A DNA stretch of 64,000 bases from Bacillus sp. AFS088145 (GCF_002564465.1 NZ_NUUX01000015.1:140494-204493); one strand, 5' to 3'; numbered from the stretch's first letter, positions 17,186 through 26,473 are shown. The notes: generated by a model not told the origin, from the letters alone. Numbers and translations: made by a program.

Positions 17186-17579
17186 TATTCAGCACTATAC
17201 TTATTTGCTCAATCCAAAAAATCTGGTTATATTACAAGTGGTCTGGCAACATACGAAAAAGCCAAGGCTTTTTTCAAAAATCGCTTGGCTGATTTGGCAT
17301 CCCTCACTAAGGAAAAAGTCAATGGTATTTCCTTTTGATCCGACTACACGATGTAAATACATCCATTATCCTTTTACTTTTATGTACGTTTATTCACTGC
17401 CCATGAGTCATTGGTTCGTTTGAGTTGAGGAAAGATTCTCTTATTCAATTAAGGACCGTATTGATGTTCCCATCGCATACTGATTGTGTGAGTAATGGAT
17501 AAGCCTCGTTCCCCATCATTTCCACCTAATCACGGAAACTAATTGCGTACCGTAGATAGCATCTCACCTTTAACAAAAT

Positions 17580-18150
17580 AATGTCAGCTTGAATACTTCC
17601 ATTTGAAAAAAATTTTGTTTTTCCATACCGATTACGCAGCTTTTTAGAATAATTGTATCAGTATGTTCAAGAGTTAGAGATTCATAGCAATTGTCCTAAA
17701 GTTGTTGCATCGGAACCTTTCCACTTGTCATAACGCAACTACTTCTCCACTAATATCAGTGTTATATCACAACTAAAAGAATATCGTTCGGCTTTTTTAC
17801 TCCATAGTAGAAATGCTATTCCAAATTTTTTGGATTTGGGACTAAGTCATCACTGCTAATTTCTTTTTTTATGTAGACACTGCTTCCCAACCCTACCCCG
17901 ATATTATTTAATACGGCCTTTCTGATTCCTTCTAAACTTCCAATTTCTATTACGTTTTGTGATAAGAGCTTCGATTGTCTCAAATTTTACTCATCATCGT
18001 TTCAAAATATCTTTCAGCTTGATATTTAATTAAAGGAAATTTCGTCAGTAATTGGTCTTCCGGGTATTTAGCATATAAATCTTTAGAAACCACTAGAACC
18101 ATGTCGTTCTCTGCAATCACGATGTTTGTCATTCCATTTTTATATAGCGT
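17580..18150 (-). repeat. Direct repeat of 23115-23775 with LysR pseudogene
   Basis: Shares GCTTTTTAGAATAATTGTAT, CAGTATGT.CAAGAGTTAGAG, AAAGAATATCGTTCGGCTTT and then LysR coding sequence with 23115-23775, same orientation, about 5.5 kb apart. The two copies bracket the S8 protease at 19143. Confidence 0.75.
17815..18150 (-). pseudogene. LysR-type regulator pseudogene (C-terminal part)
   Basis: Decayed copy of the C-terminal half of the LysR gene at 23330-24220: minus-strand matches include the segment for NNIGVGLGSSVY-like residues, LLTKFPLIK, and the NIVIAENDMVLVVSKDLYAK region, broken by frameshifts. The N-terminal HTH and the riboswitch present at the intact copy are absent. From 18151 to 18584 I see no gene. 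Confidence 0.75.
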
Positions 18151-18584
18151 TGTTTTCAATTTGGCAAGACAGTAAGCTACTAAAGAATACCTTCTTTTTA
18201 GTTACTCACGATATGAACTATGATTACAGGCTTACAATTACATCATAGTCACCCTTTTATATTAACTATATCTAGACCTAATCAAAAAATCTCAAAAGAG
18301 TAGGTCTATTTGTGATGTCCTATTTTAGTTTTCATCATATGTTTAATAAATTATTAGATTTGAGTCAAATATGACTAATCGTAAGAGAAAGAGTCACAAC
18401 TGTGACTCTTGATCTTCAACTAATGCTAGCGTTAGTTGTATAAGAAATGCCTTTCAACTATTATCTCTCCATAACTCAACTTCATTAACTTCATATTTTT
18501 CCTTTTTCACCCATTTAACCATCAATTCATTTGCATTACCTTTTCACCAGAAGCAGATTTTTTGGATTTTGCATATTAGTATTT

Positions 18585-18830
18585 TGTCGAATATCAATAA
18601 AATATTGTTATGGTTACCATCATATTTCATGATTTTACAATAAACTCGTAAAACCTTAAAGTTTTTAATATAAGATGCAGTAGCCAAGAACTCGAACTAA
18701 AGCAGCTTATCACCACTTGCAATGAATCTCTAAATCTTAGACATACTGAAACTATTACTCTAATAAGAGGCAAAATCAGTATGGGAAATTCAAAATTTTA
18801 AGAAAGGGACAGTTGATTACTAGTATTCTG
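18585..18830 (+). repeat. Inverted repeat partner of 16935-17185
   Basis: Plus-strand copy of the block described at 16935-17185, including the fragment NESLNLRHTETITL and the TTAAGAAAGG segment that follows. It is divergent in sequence (perhaps 80 percent by eye). Confidence 0.65.
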
Positions 18831-18924
18831 AAAAGTCTATCAAAATTATTCATTAATTAAGAAAGCAACTTCTATGGCATTTTTCAGCAGCCTCAATATT
18901 CATTCGATACTTTCCAATAAAGTA

Positions 18925-19085
18925 ATAGCAAAAGAGCAAAAAGATATACAAATCTATTAAATTCGATGTTACCAATTTATTTCATATACAGCTAGAAACT
19001 ACATATCTCTGATACAGAATCGGTAATTGGTCCAGAAGGTGTTTCTTTTAACCTGTTAGGAATCTCTTAATGTACACTATTCAAT
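18925..19085 (-). repeat. Protease upstream region, copy 3 of 3
   Basis: Reverse complement of the block at 13067-13400 and 15206-15515: GCTAGAAACTACATA, CTCTGATACAGAATCGGTAAT and AGGAATCTCTTAA. It ends about 60 bp before the ATG of the S8 protease at 19143, the same relation the other copies have to their proteases. Likely holds the promoter region, though I could not assign -35/-10 boxes. Confidence 0.6.
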
Positions 19086-19142
19086 TCTACTTTAAGATAT
19101 TTCTCAACATTTGTAACTTATTCATATCTACTAGGAGGATGT

Positions 19143-22100
19143 ATGATGAAAAAAATGAAATTGAATACGTTTTTAGCTGCCTCTTTATCTACGGTTGTTT
19201 TTGCTTCTTCGTCTTATAACGTAAAAGCCTATGATAAATCGTCATTAGACAAAACACTTAATAGTGCTGCCGTTGTTAACGCTTTGAGCGGTTCCGACGA
19301 ACAAACCATTACCTTAATTACGGGTGACATCGTAAAGGTTAAAAAGATTGAAAACGGTAAGAGTGTCATAAACGTGGAACCTGCCGATCCGAACAATGCA
19401 GGCGTACAAATGTATACAATTGGTGAAGATACGTATGTCATACCAAGTTCAGCTATACCTTATCTGGCTGCTGACAAACTAGACGAGGATTTGTTTAATG
19501 TAACGAAATTAATAGCGGACGGCTATGATGATAAAAGTCTCTCTTCCCTGCCAGTTATCGTAGAATACACAGAGTCCAAAGCGAGTTCCGTCCAAACAAA
19601 GAAGGAATACACAGAGTCCAAAGTAAGCTCCGTCCAAACAAAGAAGGCCCCAAAAGGAGCAAAAAAGGTTCGTGTGTTAGAAAGTATTAATGGTGCCGCT
19701 CTTGCAACATCTAAAAAAGAAGCGGAGACGTTCTGGAAGGATATCACACATGAGGCTTCCCAGAACCCCAATTCTAAATCAGTATTATTCGACGAGGGTA
19801 TTGAAAAGATCTGGCTTGATGGTCGTGTGGAAGCCACATTAGACCAAAGCGTACCTCAGATTGGTGCCCCAACGGCTTGGGAATCTGGTTTTACAGGTAA
19901 GGGGGTTAAGGTAGCGGTACTTGATTCAGGCATCGATCCTAATCATCCCGATCTTGTAAATCAAATAGAAGAGGCAAAAAGCTTTGTACCTGGAGAAACG
20001 GTTGATGATTTTCACGGGCATGGTACACACGTTGCTTCAACGGTATTAGGGACAGGTGCTGCTTCTGATGGCAAGTACAAAGGAGTTGCTCCTGAAGCAC
20101 GTTTACTTGTAGGTAAAGTGTTAGACAAAGGAGGACACGGTTTCGAATCTTGGATTCTTGATGGTATGGAATGGGCTGCACACAACGCCAAGATTGTAAG
20201 CATGAGTTTGGGAGGCGGGAAAAGTGACGGAACAGACCCGATGTCCCAAGCCGTAAATAACCTAAGTGAAGAAACAGGTGCACTATTTGTTATTGCTGCC
20301 GGTAACGATGGTAGAGAAGGAGCCATCGGTTCACCAGGAGCTGCAGATGCTGCTTTAACGATCGGTGCTGTGGATAAGGCAGACAACCTTGCTCCTTACT
20401 CATCAAGAGGACCTCGTCTTGGAGATGGGGGATTGAAACCTGACCTGTCTGCACCGGGTACTGGGATTGTTGCTGCTCGATCTGGACTATCAAGACTAGG
20501 AAGCGGATCTTACCTGAGTATGAGTGGTACATCCATGGCAACCCCACATGTGGCGGGTGCTGCTGCGATCCTTCTGCAGAAGCATCCTGAGTGGAATGGC
20601 ACTCAGCTAAAAGAAGCGTTGATGAATACCTCTAAAAGATTAGATTACTCGCCTTATTATATCGGTACGGGCCGATTGGATATACCTGCAGCTCTAAACA
20701 GCACTGTTCGTGCAACGGGTTCTCTGTCGTTCGGCTTCCTTCAGTGGCCATACGATCATGCGCAGCCTATACAAAAAACAGTCACGTATACAAACGACAG
20801 TGACTCCACTGTCACTCTAGATCTTCAAGCGGAATTTAAGAGTACAAAAGGTGATGCTGTACCAAATGGTATGTTAACCATTTCTGAGAGCAAGATCACG
20901 GTTCCAGCTAATGGTACAAAGACAATAACAGTTACAGTAGATCCGAAGCTTGGTAACTGGGGTCGTTATGAGGGGCAACTAACAGCAACTGATTCTGAAG
21001 GCAAACAAGTGACTCATACTTCAATGGGCATAGAGAAAGAAGATGAGAGGTATCCGCTAACGTTAAACGCTACAGACCTTATTGGAGATAAGGTTCCTGC
21101 GATAGTCGCAATCGTTGGCGATAATATGAAACCTACATTTATTCCGATAGTGGGAACAAAAACAATTCGTGTAGCACCTGGTACGTATTCAGCCATGACT
21201 CGTATAGAATCGGACTTTGACACCGATCATGGTAGTAATGCAATAGTCGGTAATCCTGAATTCAAGGTAGACGGTCCTCAAACCGTGGAACTTGATGCAC
21301 GAAATGCAAAAGAAATTACAGTTGAAGTGCCAAAGAAGACAGAATCACAATATAGTCGCTTGCAATTCCACCGTTCCTTTGGTGACAATGAAGTAACCGC
21401 TGCGTATTTTATGTCTGCAGACACGGATAAAATATATGCACAACCAACAGAGAAAGTTAAGACAGGAGACTTCGAATTTCTGACTCGCTGGCATTTAATA
21501 AAACCTCAACTTGAGATCCAGTTTAAAGAAACAGTGTTGGATGATATACTGGAGTATGGAACTACACCTCTTGATGGTAAATATAACTTAGACACGGTTT
21601 ATGTAGGAAAAGGAACACCAGCTGACTATGAGGGTCTGGACGCAAATGGCAAAGTAGTTGTCGTCGATCGTTTCGAAGGTGGTTATTTTGCGACAATGGA
21701 AGCGACACGTGCGCAGGCCAATACGGCACTTGCCGCGGGTGCAAAACTGATGATTCTCGTAAACTATAATGAAGAGGAATTCATTCCGTTGATGGGAAAT
21801 GAAGAAGGAAATCCAAGAGGCACGAACATCCCACTTACCGTTACTGGAATCAGTAAGGTTGTAGGCGATAAATTGATTGCAGCAACACGTTCCGGTAACC
21901 TGCACCTGCATGTTGAAGGTGTACCATATACACCATATGTATATGATTTGGTGGATGTTCACCAAGGCCAGATTCCAGAGAATTTAAAATATAAACCATC
22001 TAACAATGAACTCGTTAAGATCGACACGAGTTACAAATCAGATGGTGAAGCAGTTGGTGAAGATGTCCGTTATGATTTACGACCGTATCAAAATGACACT

Positions 22101-22289
22101 TTTAATTTAATGAATCCTGTACCACTGCAGTTGCCTTCTGATCGAACAGAGTGGGTTTCAGCAGTGAAAGATACTCGCTGGTCTCACCAAGGCAGAGTAG
22201 TAGGAGTACCATCCCATCCATGGCAAGTTCAGCCTTTTGTTACTTATGAAAAAGGACAAAAACTTCAGGAAGACTGGTATCTCCAATAG
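19143..22289 (+). CDS. S8 family serine protease, C-terminally truncated by frameshift
   Basis: 1048 residues as it stands. Signal peptide about 1-29 (LAASLSTVVFASSS), propeptide to about 235, subtilisin domain about 250-520 with Asp261 (VLDSG), His293 (GHGTHV), Asn388 (AAGN) and Ser464 (GTSMATPH), then beta domains and a PA-type domain (about 800-905). A 14-residue direct duplication (EYTESKxSSVQTKK twice) lies in the propeptide. The reading frame ends at WYLQ where homologous sequence clearly continues after a one-base deletion (IVRPRLGQGYWTPNRQGNYL), see 22290-22901, so about 200 C-terminal residues are lost. Catalytic parts are intact; secretion and activity are possible, folding of the C-terminus is doubtful. 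ATG with AGGAGG upstream; the ORF begins Met-Met. Confidence 0.85.
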   Translation: MMKKMKLNTFLAASLSTVVFASSSYNVKAYDKSSLDKTLNSAAVVNALSGSDEQTITLITGDIVKVKKIENGKSVINVEPADPNNAGVQMYTIGEDTYVIPSSAIPYLAADKLDEDLFNVTKLIADGYDDKSLSSLPVIVEYTESKASSVQTKKEYTESKVSSVQTKKAPKGAKKVRVLESINGAALATSKKEAETFWKDITHEASQNPNSKSVLFDEGIEKIWLDGRVEATLDQSVPQIGAPTAWESGFTGKGVKVAVLDSGIDPNHPDLVNQIEEAKSFVPGETVDDFHGHGTHVASTVLGTGAASDGKYKGVAPEARLLVGKVLDKGGHGFESWILDGMEWAAHNAKIVSMSLGGGKSDGTDPMSQAVNNLSEETGALFVIAAGNDGREGAIGSPGAADAALTIGAVDKADNLAPYSSRGPRLGDGGLKPDLSAPGTGIVAARSGLSRLGSGSYLSMSGTSMATPHVAGAAAILLQKHPEWNGTQLKEALMNTSKRLDYSPYYIGTGRLDIPAALNSTVRATGSLSFGFLQWPYDHAQPIQKTVTYTNDSDSTVTLDLQAEFKSTKGDAVPNGMLTISESKITVPANGTKTITVTVDPKLGNWGRYEGQLTATDSEGKQVTHTSMGIEKEDERYPLTLNATDLIGDKVPAIVAIVGDNMKPTFIPIVGTKTIRVAPGTYSAMTRIESDFDTDHGSNAIVGNPEFKVDGPQTVELDARNAKEITVEVPKKTESQYSRLQFHRSFGDNEVTAAYFMSADTDKIYAQPTEKVKTGDFEFLTRWHLIKPQLEIQFKETVLDDILEYGTTPLDGKYNLDTVYVGKGTPADYEGLDANGKVVVVDRFEGGYFATMEATRAQANTALAAGAKLMILVNYNEEEFIPLMGNEEGNPRGTNIPLTVTGISKVVGDKLIAATRSGNLHLHVEGVPYTPYVYDLVDVHQGQIPENLKYKPSNNELVKIDTSYKSDGEAVGEDVRYDLRPYQNDTFNLMNPVPLQLPSDRTEWVSAVKDTRWSHQGRVVGVPSHPWQVQPFVTYEKGQKLQEDWYLQ
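19563..19646 (+). repeat. 42-bp in-frame tandem duplication in the protease propeptide
   Basis: Two units of 42 bp (19563-19604 and 19605-19646) differing at a few bases; each encodes EYTESKxSSVQTKK. The few differences point to a recent event. Confidence 0.9.
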
Positions 22290-22901
22290 TTCGTCCGCGT
22301 TTGGGTCAAGGCTATTGGACACCTAACCGCCAAGGGAACTATTTACTGCTTGGGCAGATTCAGGAAATGGCTCTACAGGTCAGGTCTCGTCTGCGGAATC
22401 CGTAAAAAATGAATCACTTAAATTGTACCAAAGAAATACTCTTCTTATAGAAGGAAAAGGACAAACTATTTTAAATAAACCAGTCCCAGAAGAAAAAACA
22501 TAATACCGTATAGTAAGTGATGCGAAGCGAGAACCGAATCGCTGGATAACATCATTAAGTACGCATACAGAACGGACAATTTGGTCTCAAATAGGCCAAA
22601 CTTTACTCCCATGCTATTCACTGAATTATAAGGTTGAGACCGATATGAACAGTAACGCACTTGCGGCACCTTCCACTCCACTCGAACTATCTGTTGCAAA
22701 ACTTGAAGGTGTAGCAGATTATCCTTTAATGAAGGTGAGTCCTAGGAGACTGTTAAATTCGAGCAAACAGCCGATAACAAGTGGATAGCCAAGACCAACA
22801 ATCCGAAGAATGCTGAATATGTATCATTACGAGCAGCTGCTTTGGAAAATCAAGGAAACAAGATTTCTTAAGAAGTCATTAATGCTTATAGCTTGAAATA
22901 A
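22290..22901 (+). pseudogene. Detached 3' part of the S8 protease gene
   Basis: Continues the protease of 19143-22289 in other frames: VRPRLGQGYWTPNRQGNYLL, then after a small deletion ADSGNGSTGQVSSAESVKNE, RNTLLIEGKGQ, YRIVSDAKREPNRWITSLST, LEGVADYPLMK, DNKWIAKTNNPKNAEYVSLR and GNKIS stop EVINAYSLK. At least two frameshifts and two in-frame stops. It ends with the same sequence as the remnants at 550-630 and 7639-7900. Confidence 0.8.
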
Positions 22902-22905
22902 GTTT

Positions 22906-22942
22906 AATAGCCTATTCATCTGTAAATGATGGGTAGGCTATT
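22906..22942 (+). terminator. Hairpin after the S8 protease pseudogene tail
   Basis: AATAGCCTA / TAGGCTATT stem with a long loop and a short T-run; conserved after the remnant at 7639. The stretch 22943-23115 shows nothing else. Confidence 0.6.
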
Positions 22943-23114
22943 TGCTAAGTGGAGATAAAAATCTTATACTTTTCCAATTGTTTAAATGTTATTCAAGAGT
23001 CATTTATCATTTGTTCTTTAATAGCAATTATTGTAGATGCGGATACATTATAATCATGTTCTTTATCAATTGATTGACTCTCTAATTAAAGGCTATTCTA
23101 CAATAAAATAATCG

Positions 23115-23775
23115 TATCATATGACTACATACTTCCATTTGAACAAATTTTGTTTTTACATACCAAACACAGCTTTTTAGAATAATTGTATCAGTATGTC
23201 CAAGAGTTAGAGATTCATAGCAATTGGTCTAAAGTTATTGCATCGGAACCGTTCCACCTGTCATAACGTAACTACTTCCCTACTAATCTCGCTGTTATAT
23301 CACTACTAAAAGAATATCGTTCGGCTTTTTTACGCCATAGTAGAAATACTATCCCAATTTTTTTGGATTACATTAATAAAAGATTGAATTGTTTCTAGGT
23401 TTTCTTTTTCCTTCAACGTAATGATAGAGGTTTTTATTTTTATGTTCTCAGTAACTAGGATTGGAACTAAATCACCATTGTTAATTTCTTCTTTTAGGCT
23501 GACACTGGCTCCCATCCCTACCCCAATATTATTTAATACTGCCATTTTGATTCCTTCTAAACTTCCAAATTCTATTACGTTTTGTGATAAGAGTTTCATT
23601 TGTCTGAAATATTTACTGATCCTCGTATCATAACATCCATCAGCTTGGAGTTGTAAAAAAGGAAATTTCGTCAGTAATTGGTCTACCGGGTACTTAGCAT
23701 ATAACTCTTTAGAAACCACTGTAACCAATTCGTCGTCCTCTGAAATCACTATATTTGTCATTCCATTTTTATATA
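23115..23775 (-). repeat. Direct repeat of 17580-18150
   Basis: The intact partner of the block at 17580-18150. It starts with ACATACTTCCATTTGAA, contains a fragment ESLTLGHTDTIILKS of the unknown family on the minus strand (about 23140-23260), and runs into the 3' half of the LysR gene. Confidence 0.75.
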
Positions 23776-24220
23776 ACTCGCCCGAAATAATCCCTATATC
23801 GTATTTATTTGATTCTATCCCTTTTATAATTTCATCCCTTTTACAGGAAATCAACTTAAGCTGTACCTGGGGATATTGCTTCAGTAACTCAGGTATGATA
23901 TTAGGAAAATAATACGTCCAAAAGCCTTCAGTAGCGGCAATCGTTACATTGCCGTACGAATTTGAAAGTTCGGCGAATGATGATTCAATCTCCTCTACTA
24001 TGGGAAAAAGCTGATCCGTATATGTTTTAAGAATTTCACCTGCAGGTGTCAAAAAGATCTTATTTCCAATCCGTATAAATAGCTGCTGTTCCAATTCTTT
24101 TTCGAGCGTCTGAATTTGTGCGGTTACAGCAGGTTGCGTGAAGTTTAACTGTTGTGCAACCTTTGTAAAATTTAAGTAATCTGCTGCAAATTTGAAAGTT
24201 TTTAGATGTCTTAATTCCAT
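23330..24220 (-). CDS. LysR-type transcriptional regulator behind an S-box
   Basis: 296 residues: winged HTH about 1-60 (AQQLNFTQPAVTAQIQTLEK) and a substrate-binding domain about 90-290. The start at 24220 has CTAAAGGAG 9 bp upstream. The unusual point is the leader: a complete SAM riboswitch and terminator (24250-24408) precede the gene, so it should be made only when S-adenosylmethionine is low. That suggests a role in sulfur, cysteine or methionine metabolism, but no target gene is adjacent. A decayed partial copy lies at 17815-18150. The effector is unknown. Confidence 0.88.
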   Translation of the reverse strand: MELRHLKTFKFAADYLNFTKVAQQLNFTQPAVTAQIQTLEKELEQQLFIRIGNKIFLTPAGEILKTYTDQLFPIVEEIESSFAELSNSYGNVTIAATEGFWTYYFPNIIPELLKQYPQVQLKLISCKRDEIIKGIESNKYDIGIISGELYKNGMTNIVISEDDELVTVVSKELYAKYPVDQLLTKFPFLQLQADGCYDTRISKYFRQMKLLSQNVIEFGSLEGIKMAVLNNIGVGMGASVSLKEEINNGDLVPILVTENIKIKTSIITLKEKENLETIQSFINVIQKNWDSISTMA

Positions 24221-24249
24221 AATAGCTGCTCTCCTTTAGTTACTATCCA

Positions 24250-24285
24250 GAGAAAACAAAAACGCACTCTAAAAAGAGTGCGTTA
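24250..24285 (-). terminator. Intrinsic terminator of the SAM riboswitch
   Basis: AACGCACTCT / AGAGTGCGTT stem with a TTTT loop, followed on the minus strand by TTTTTGTTTTC, between the aptamer and the LysR start codon. It should form when the aptamer binds SAM. Confidence 0.88.
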
Positions 24286-24302
24286 CTGACAAATAAAATG
24301 AA

Positions 24303-24408
24303 TACTCTTATCTATCAGGAGTTTTACCCGATGGAATTAGCACAGTATCTTAAATAGACCAGTTGCTGAGGTTTCATAAGGCCAGTCCCTCCACCTCTCT
24401 GGATAAGA
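24303..24408 (-). promoter_or_regulatory. SAM riboswitch (S-box, SAM-I)
   Basis: The minus strand matches the SAM-I aptamer in order: CTTATCCAGAG, GGTGGAGGGACTGGCC, ATGAAACCTCAGCAAC, GTGCTAATTCC and the closing GATAGATAAGAG, which pairs with the first element to form P1. The LysR gene at 24220 is the only gene downstream. Known family behaviour is transcription termination at high SAM. A remnant IS110 gene abuts its 5' side on the opposite strand. Confidence 0.93.
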
Positions 24409-24429
24409 AATATTTTTTTATAACAATAT

Positions 24430-24936
24430 CAATTCACTTGAAAATTGTCAAGTTATTTCAGTGTTTTCAGAAAATTACTTGGTCCACAGGACATTATCAA
24501 GCACCTGTCATACAATTCTTAGAGAAATACAATTACTTGTATATTATGATTACTCCTTTAGTGTCTCAACAGTCTAAAAAAACAAGCTTAAGAAAAGTTA
24601 AAACTGATGCCATGGATGCCTATAATCTGTGTAATTTATTTTATAAAGAAGAATTAGAACCCTATAAAAAACGAGGAATTAATCTCTTAAACCTACGCCA
24701 TTTAACGAGACAACATGAGGCGATAACTGGTATGTATGTCCAAGCAAAGCTACAATTTCACACTATGTTAGATCAAATATTCCCTGAATATAGACGTGTA
24801 CGTGGTGATTTATTTTTAAAGTATCTTTATATCTATTAAATGAATTTCCCACTTCTGAAAAAGTTTTAAAAGAATGTGAAGTAAATTTAATAAATCGTAT
24901 TACCAAAAGAGGTTCAACTAGGCTCTTAGTTACATA
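24430..24936 (+). pseudogene. IS110-family transposase remnant
   Basis: Encodes STGHYQAPVIQFLEKYNYLY, then TPLVSQQSKKTSLRKVKTDA and MDAYNLCNLFYKEE, the N-terminal DEDD-type region of IS110 transposases (VKTDxxDA). After EYRRVRGDLF the frame is lost, and 24850-24936 keeps only pieces resembling TSEKVLKEC and ITKRGSTRLLVT. Most of the C-terminal Tnp20 region is deleted. An ATG upstream would add residues read from the opposite strand of the riboswitch, not real transposase. 24937-25060 shows nothing recognisable. Confidence 0.8.
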
Positions 24937-25062
24937 AGAATGTTTAGCATTAACTAATAACTTTCCCATCCTTTTGGGAAATTAAAAAGACCGGGCAAGA
25001 CGGAATCCAAGGTCGTCTATGTAAAATGACGGATGGCTACGACGACGACATGAAGCCCCACA

Positions 25063-25122
25063 ACCTCTATTACTTGTAATATTGTAGGTGAAGTTACAAT
25101 TCACTATAATTTTAGAGATCCT
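25063..25122 (+). pseudogene. Serine recombinase C-terminal remnant at the second rlmD scar
   Basis: Encodes TSITCNIVGEVTIHYNFRDP and a stop, closely similar to the ends of the remnants at 15600-15826 (INRISCNI...VTIQYNF) and 29350-29698 (NKITCSI...RIHYNF). Only the last 19-20 codons remain. Confidence 0.65.
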
Positions 25123-25134
25123 TAATTATAAGCA

Positions 25135-25215
25135 AAAAAGGCAGTGCCCACATGGGCTTGCTGCCTTACTTTAAAATGAGTTGCGCCACGTACTCCACAT
25201 GTGTCGACTGTAATT
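25135..25215 (-). repeat. rlmD 3'-end scar 2 (putative attachment-site remnant)
   Basis: Hairpin AAGGCAGTGCCCACATGGGC..GCTGCCTT and TTAAAATGAGTTGCGCCACG; minus strand encodes STHVEYVAQLILK and a stop. Nearly identical to scar 1 and equivalent to the last codons of rlmD at 29715. Confidence 0.72.
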
Positions 25216-25275
25216 GACAACACAATAGATGTTGGTGTTCGTTCAAAACTGAACAAAAAATCGCCTTTTTTTGTT

Positions 25276-26097
25276 TTACATATGTTTTATGAGACTGGAT
25301 AGTTCAACAGACTTTTGCGTACAACGCTTTATAGCTGAAATGATAGCTGTTCTTAAGCCTTTTTCCTCTAATATTGCTACAGCTTCTATTGTCGTTCCAC
25401 CTGGAGAACAAACCATGTCTTTCAATGCACCTGGATGTATTCCCGTTTCCAGTACCATTTTTGCAGAGCCTAATACAGCTTGAGCTGCGAATTTATATGC
25501 TTGATTTCTTGGCATACCATCTAATACAGCAGCATCTGCCATGGCTTCTATAAACATATATACATATGCTGGCGAAGAACCACTTACAGATGTTACAACA
25601 TCCATTAATTTTTCGTTTACTATCTCTGTTTGGCCAAAACTATTAAAAATGTTCAGTATATCCTCTAAATCTTTTTCTGTAACCATTTCATTAGGACATA
25701 ACGCAGACATTCCTTCTCCAACAAGAGCAGGTGTATTAGGCATTACTCTTACAACCTTTAACTTTTTATCAAAAGCTTCCTCAGTACTTTTAATGCTTTT
25801 TCCTGCAGCGATAGTTACGACTATAACATGGTTTTTTATCTGTTCGTTTATTTCGTTAATTACTGATGAGTATAGGTCTGGTTTGATAGATAAAATTAAA
25901 ATGTCAGCATTTTTAGCTACCTCATTGTTGTCAGGAGTTGTAGTTATACCATATTTTTTACTAGCATTTTTTAAATTTGTATGGTTTAAATCTGAACAAA
26001 TTATTTTATCCGAAGGCACTATATTTTTGGTTATCATCCCACCAATCATAGCTATCCCCATATTTCCGCATCCAATGAATCCAATTTGTTTATCCAT
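25276..26097 (-). CDS. proC: Pyrroline-5-carboxylate reductase
   Basis: 273 residues, normal family length. Rossmann motif IGFIGCGNMGIAMIGG (about 5-20), the VVRVMPNTPALVGEGMSAL segment (about 115-133) and the conserved SGSSPAYVYMFIEAMADAAV and GGTTIEAV signatures of the dimerisation domain. It performs the last step of proline synthesis with NAD(P)H in the cytosol. It is divergent from the T-box-proBA operon, which completes the pathway; no riboswitch is seen on its own side. The best ribosome-binding site (AAGGAG) is rather far (15 bp) from this ATG. Codon use is very AT-rich compared with proB and proA, hinting at a different origin. Confidence 0.95.
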   Translation of the reverse strand: MDKQIGFIGCGNMGIAMIGGMITKNIVPSDKIICSDLNHTNLKNASKKYGITTTPDNNEVAKNADILILSIKPDLYSSVINEINEQIKNHVIVVTIAAGKSIKSTEEAFDKKLKVVRVMPNTPALVGEGMSALCPNEMVTEKDLEDILNIFNSFGQTEIVNEKLMDVVTSVSGSSPAYVYMFIEAMADAAVLDGMPRNQAYKFAAQAVLGSAKMVLETGIHPGALKDMVCSPGGTTIEAVAILEEKGLRTAIISAIKRCTQKSVELSSLIKHM

Positions 26098-26443
26098 ATT
26101 TACTCAATTTTGCTCCTTCTAAAATAAATTATATCGGTTTGAAATTATTATTCTGAAAAAATTAATAATATCCCATGCAATATAACAAAACATTTTAAGA
26201 GAGTACATTGTTTTTTGCAATATAAAAAAATTTAGAAATCAGTTTTATTCTGTATGAAACGCGTAATTTCTAAATAATTTAGTATCTTTGTTATATATTA
26301 ACTAATCAAATTTTAAATCATGTTGAAGATTAGTAAACATCACTATTAACAACGTAATGAATATAAAAAACTTATGTTTAGACATGAATTTCACTTTATG
26401 CTAAGAGATATTTAGAAAATTAATTTAATTTAAAAAATGACTC

Positions 26444-26473
26444 TTGACATAAAAACGCACTATATTGCATAAT
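26444..26473 (+). promoter_or_regulatory. Sigma-A-type promoter of the proBA T-box leader
   Basis: TTGACA (26444-26449), 18-bp spacer, CATAAT (26468-26473), placed about 20 bp before the start of the T-box leader. Confidence 0.6.

Noticed and set aside
17205-17423. 72-codon plus-strand ORF
   Set aside because: No recognisable protein, no ribosome-binding site, and it lies in a decayed zone; left unannotated.
24363-24429. N-terminal extension of the IS110 fragment
   Set aside because: These codons are read from the opposite strand of the SAM riboswitch and match no transposase.
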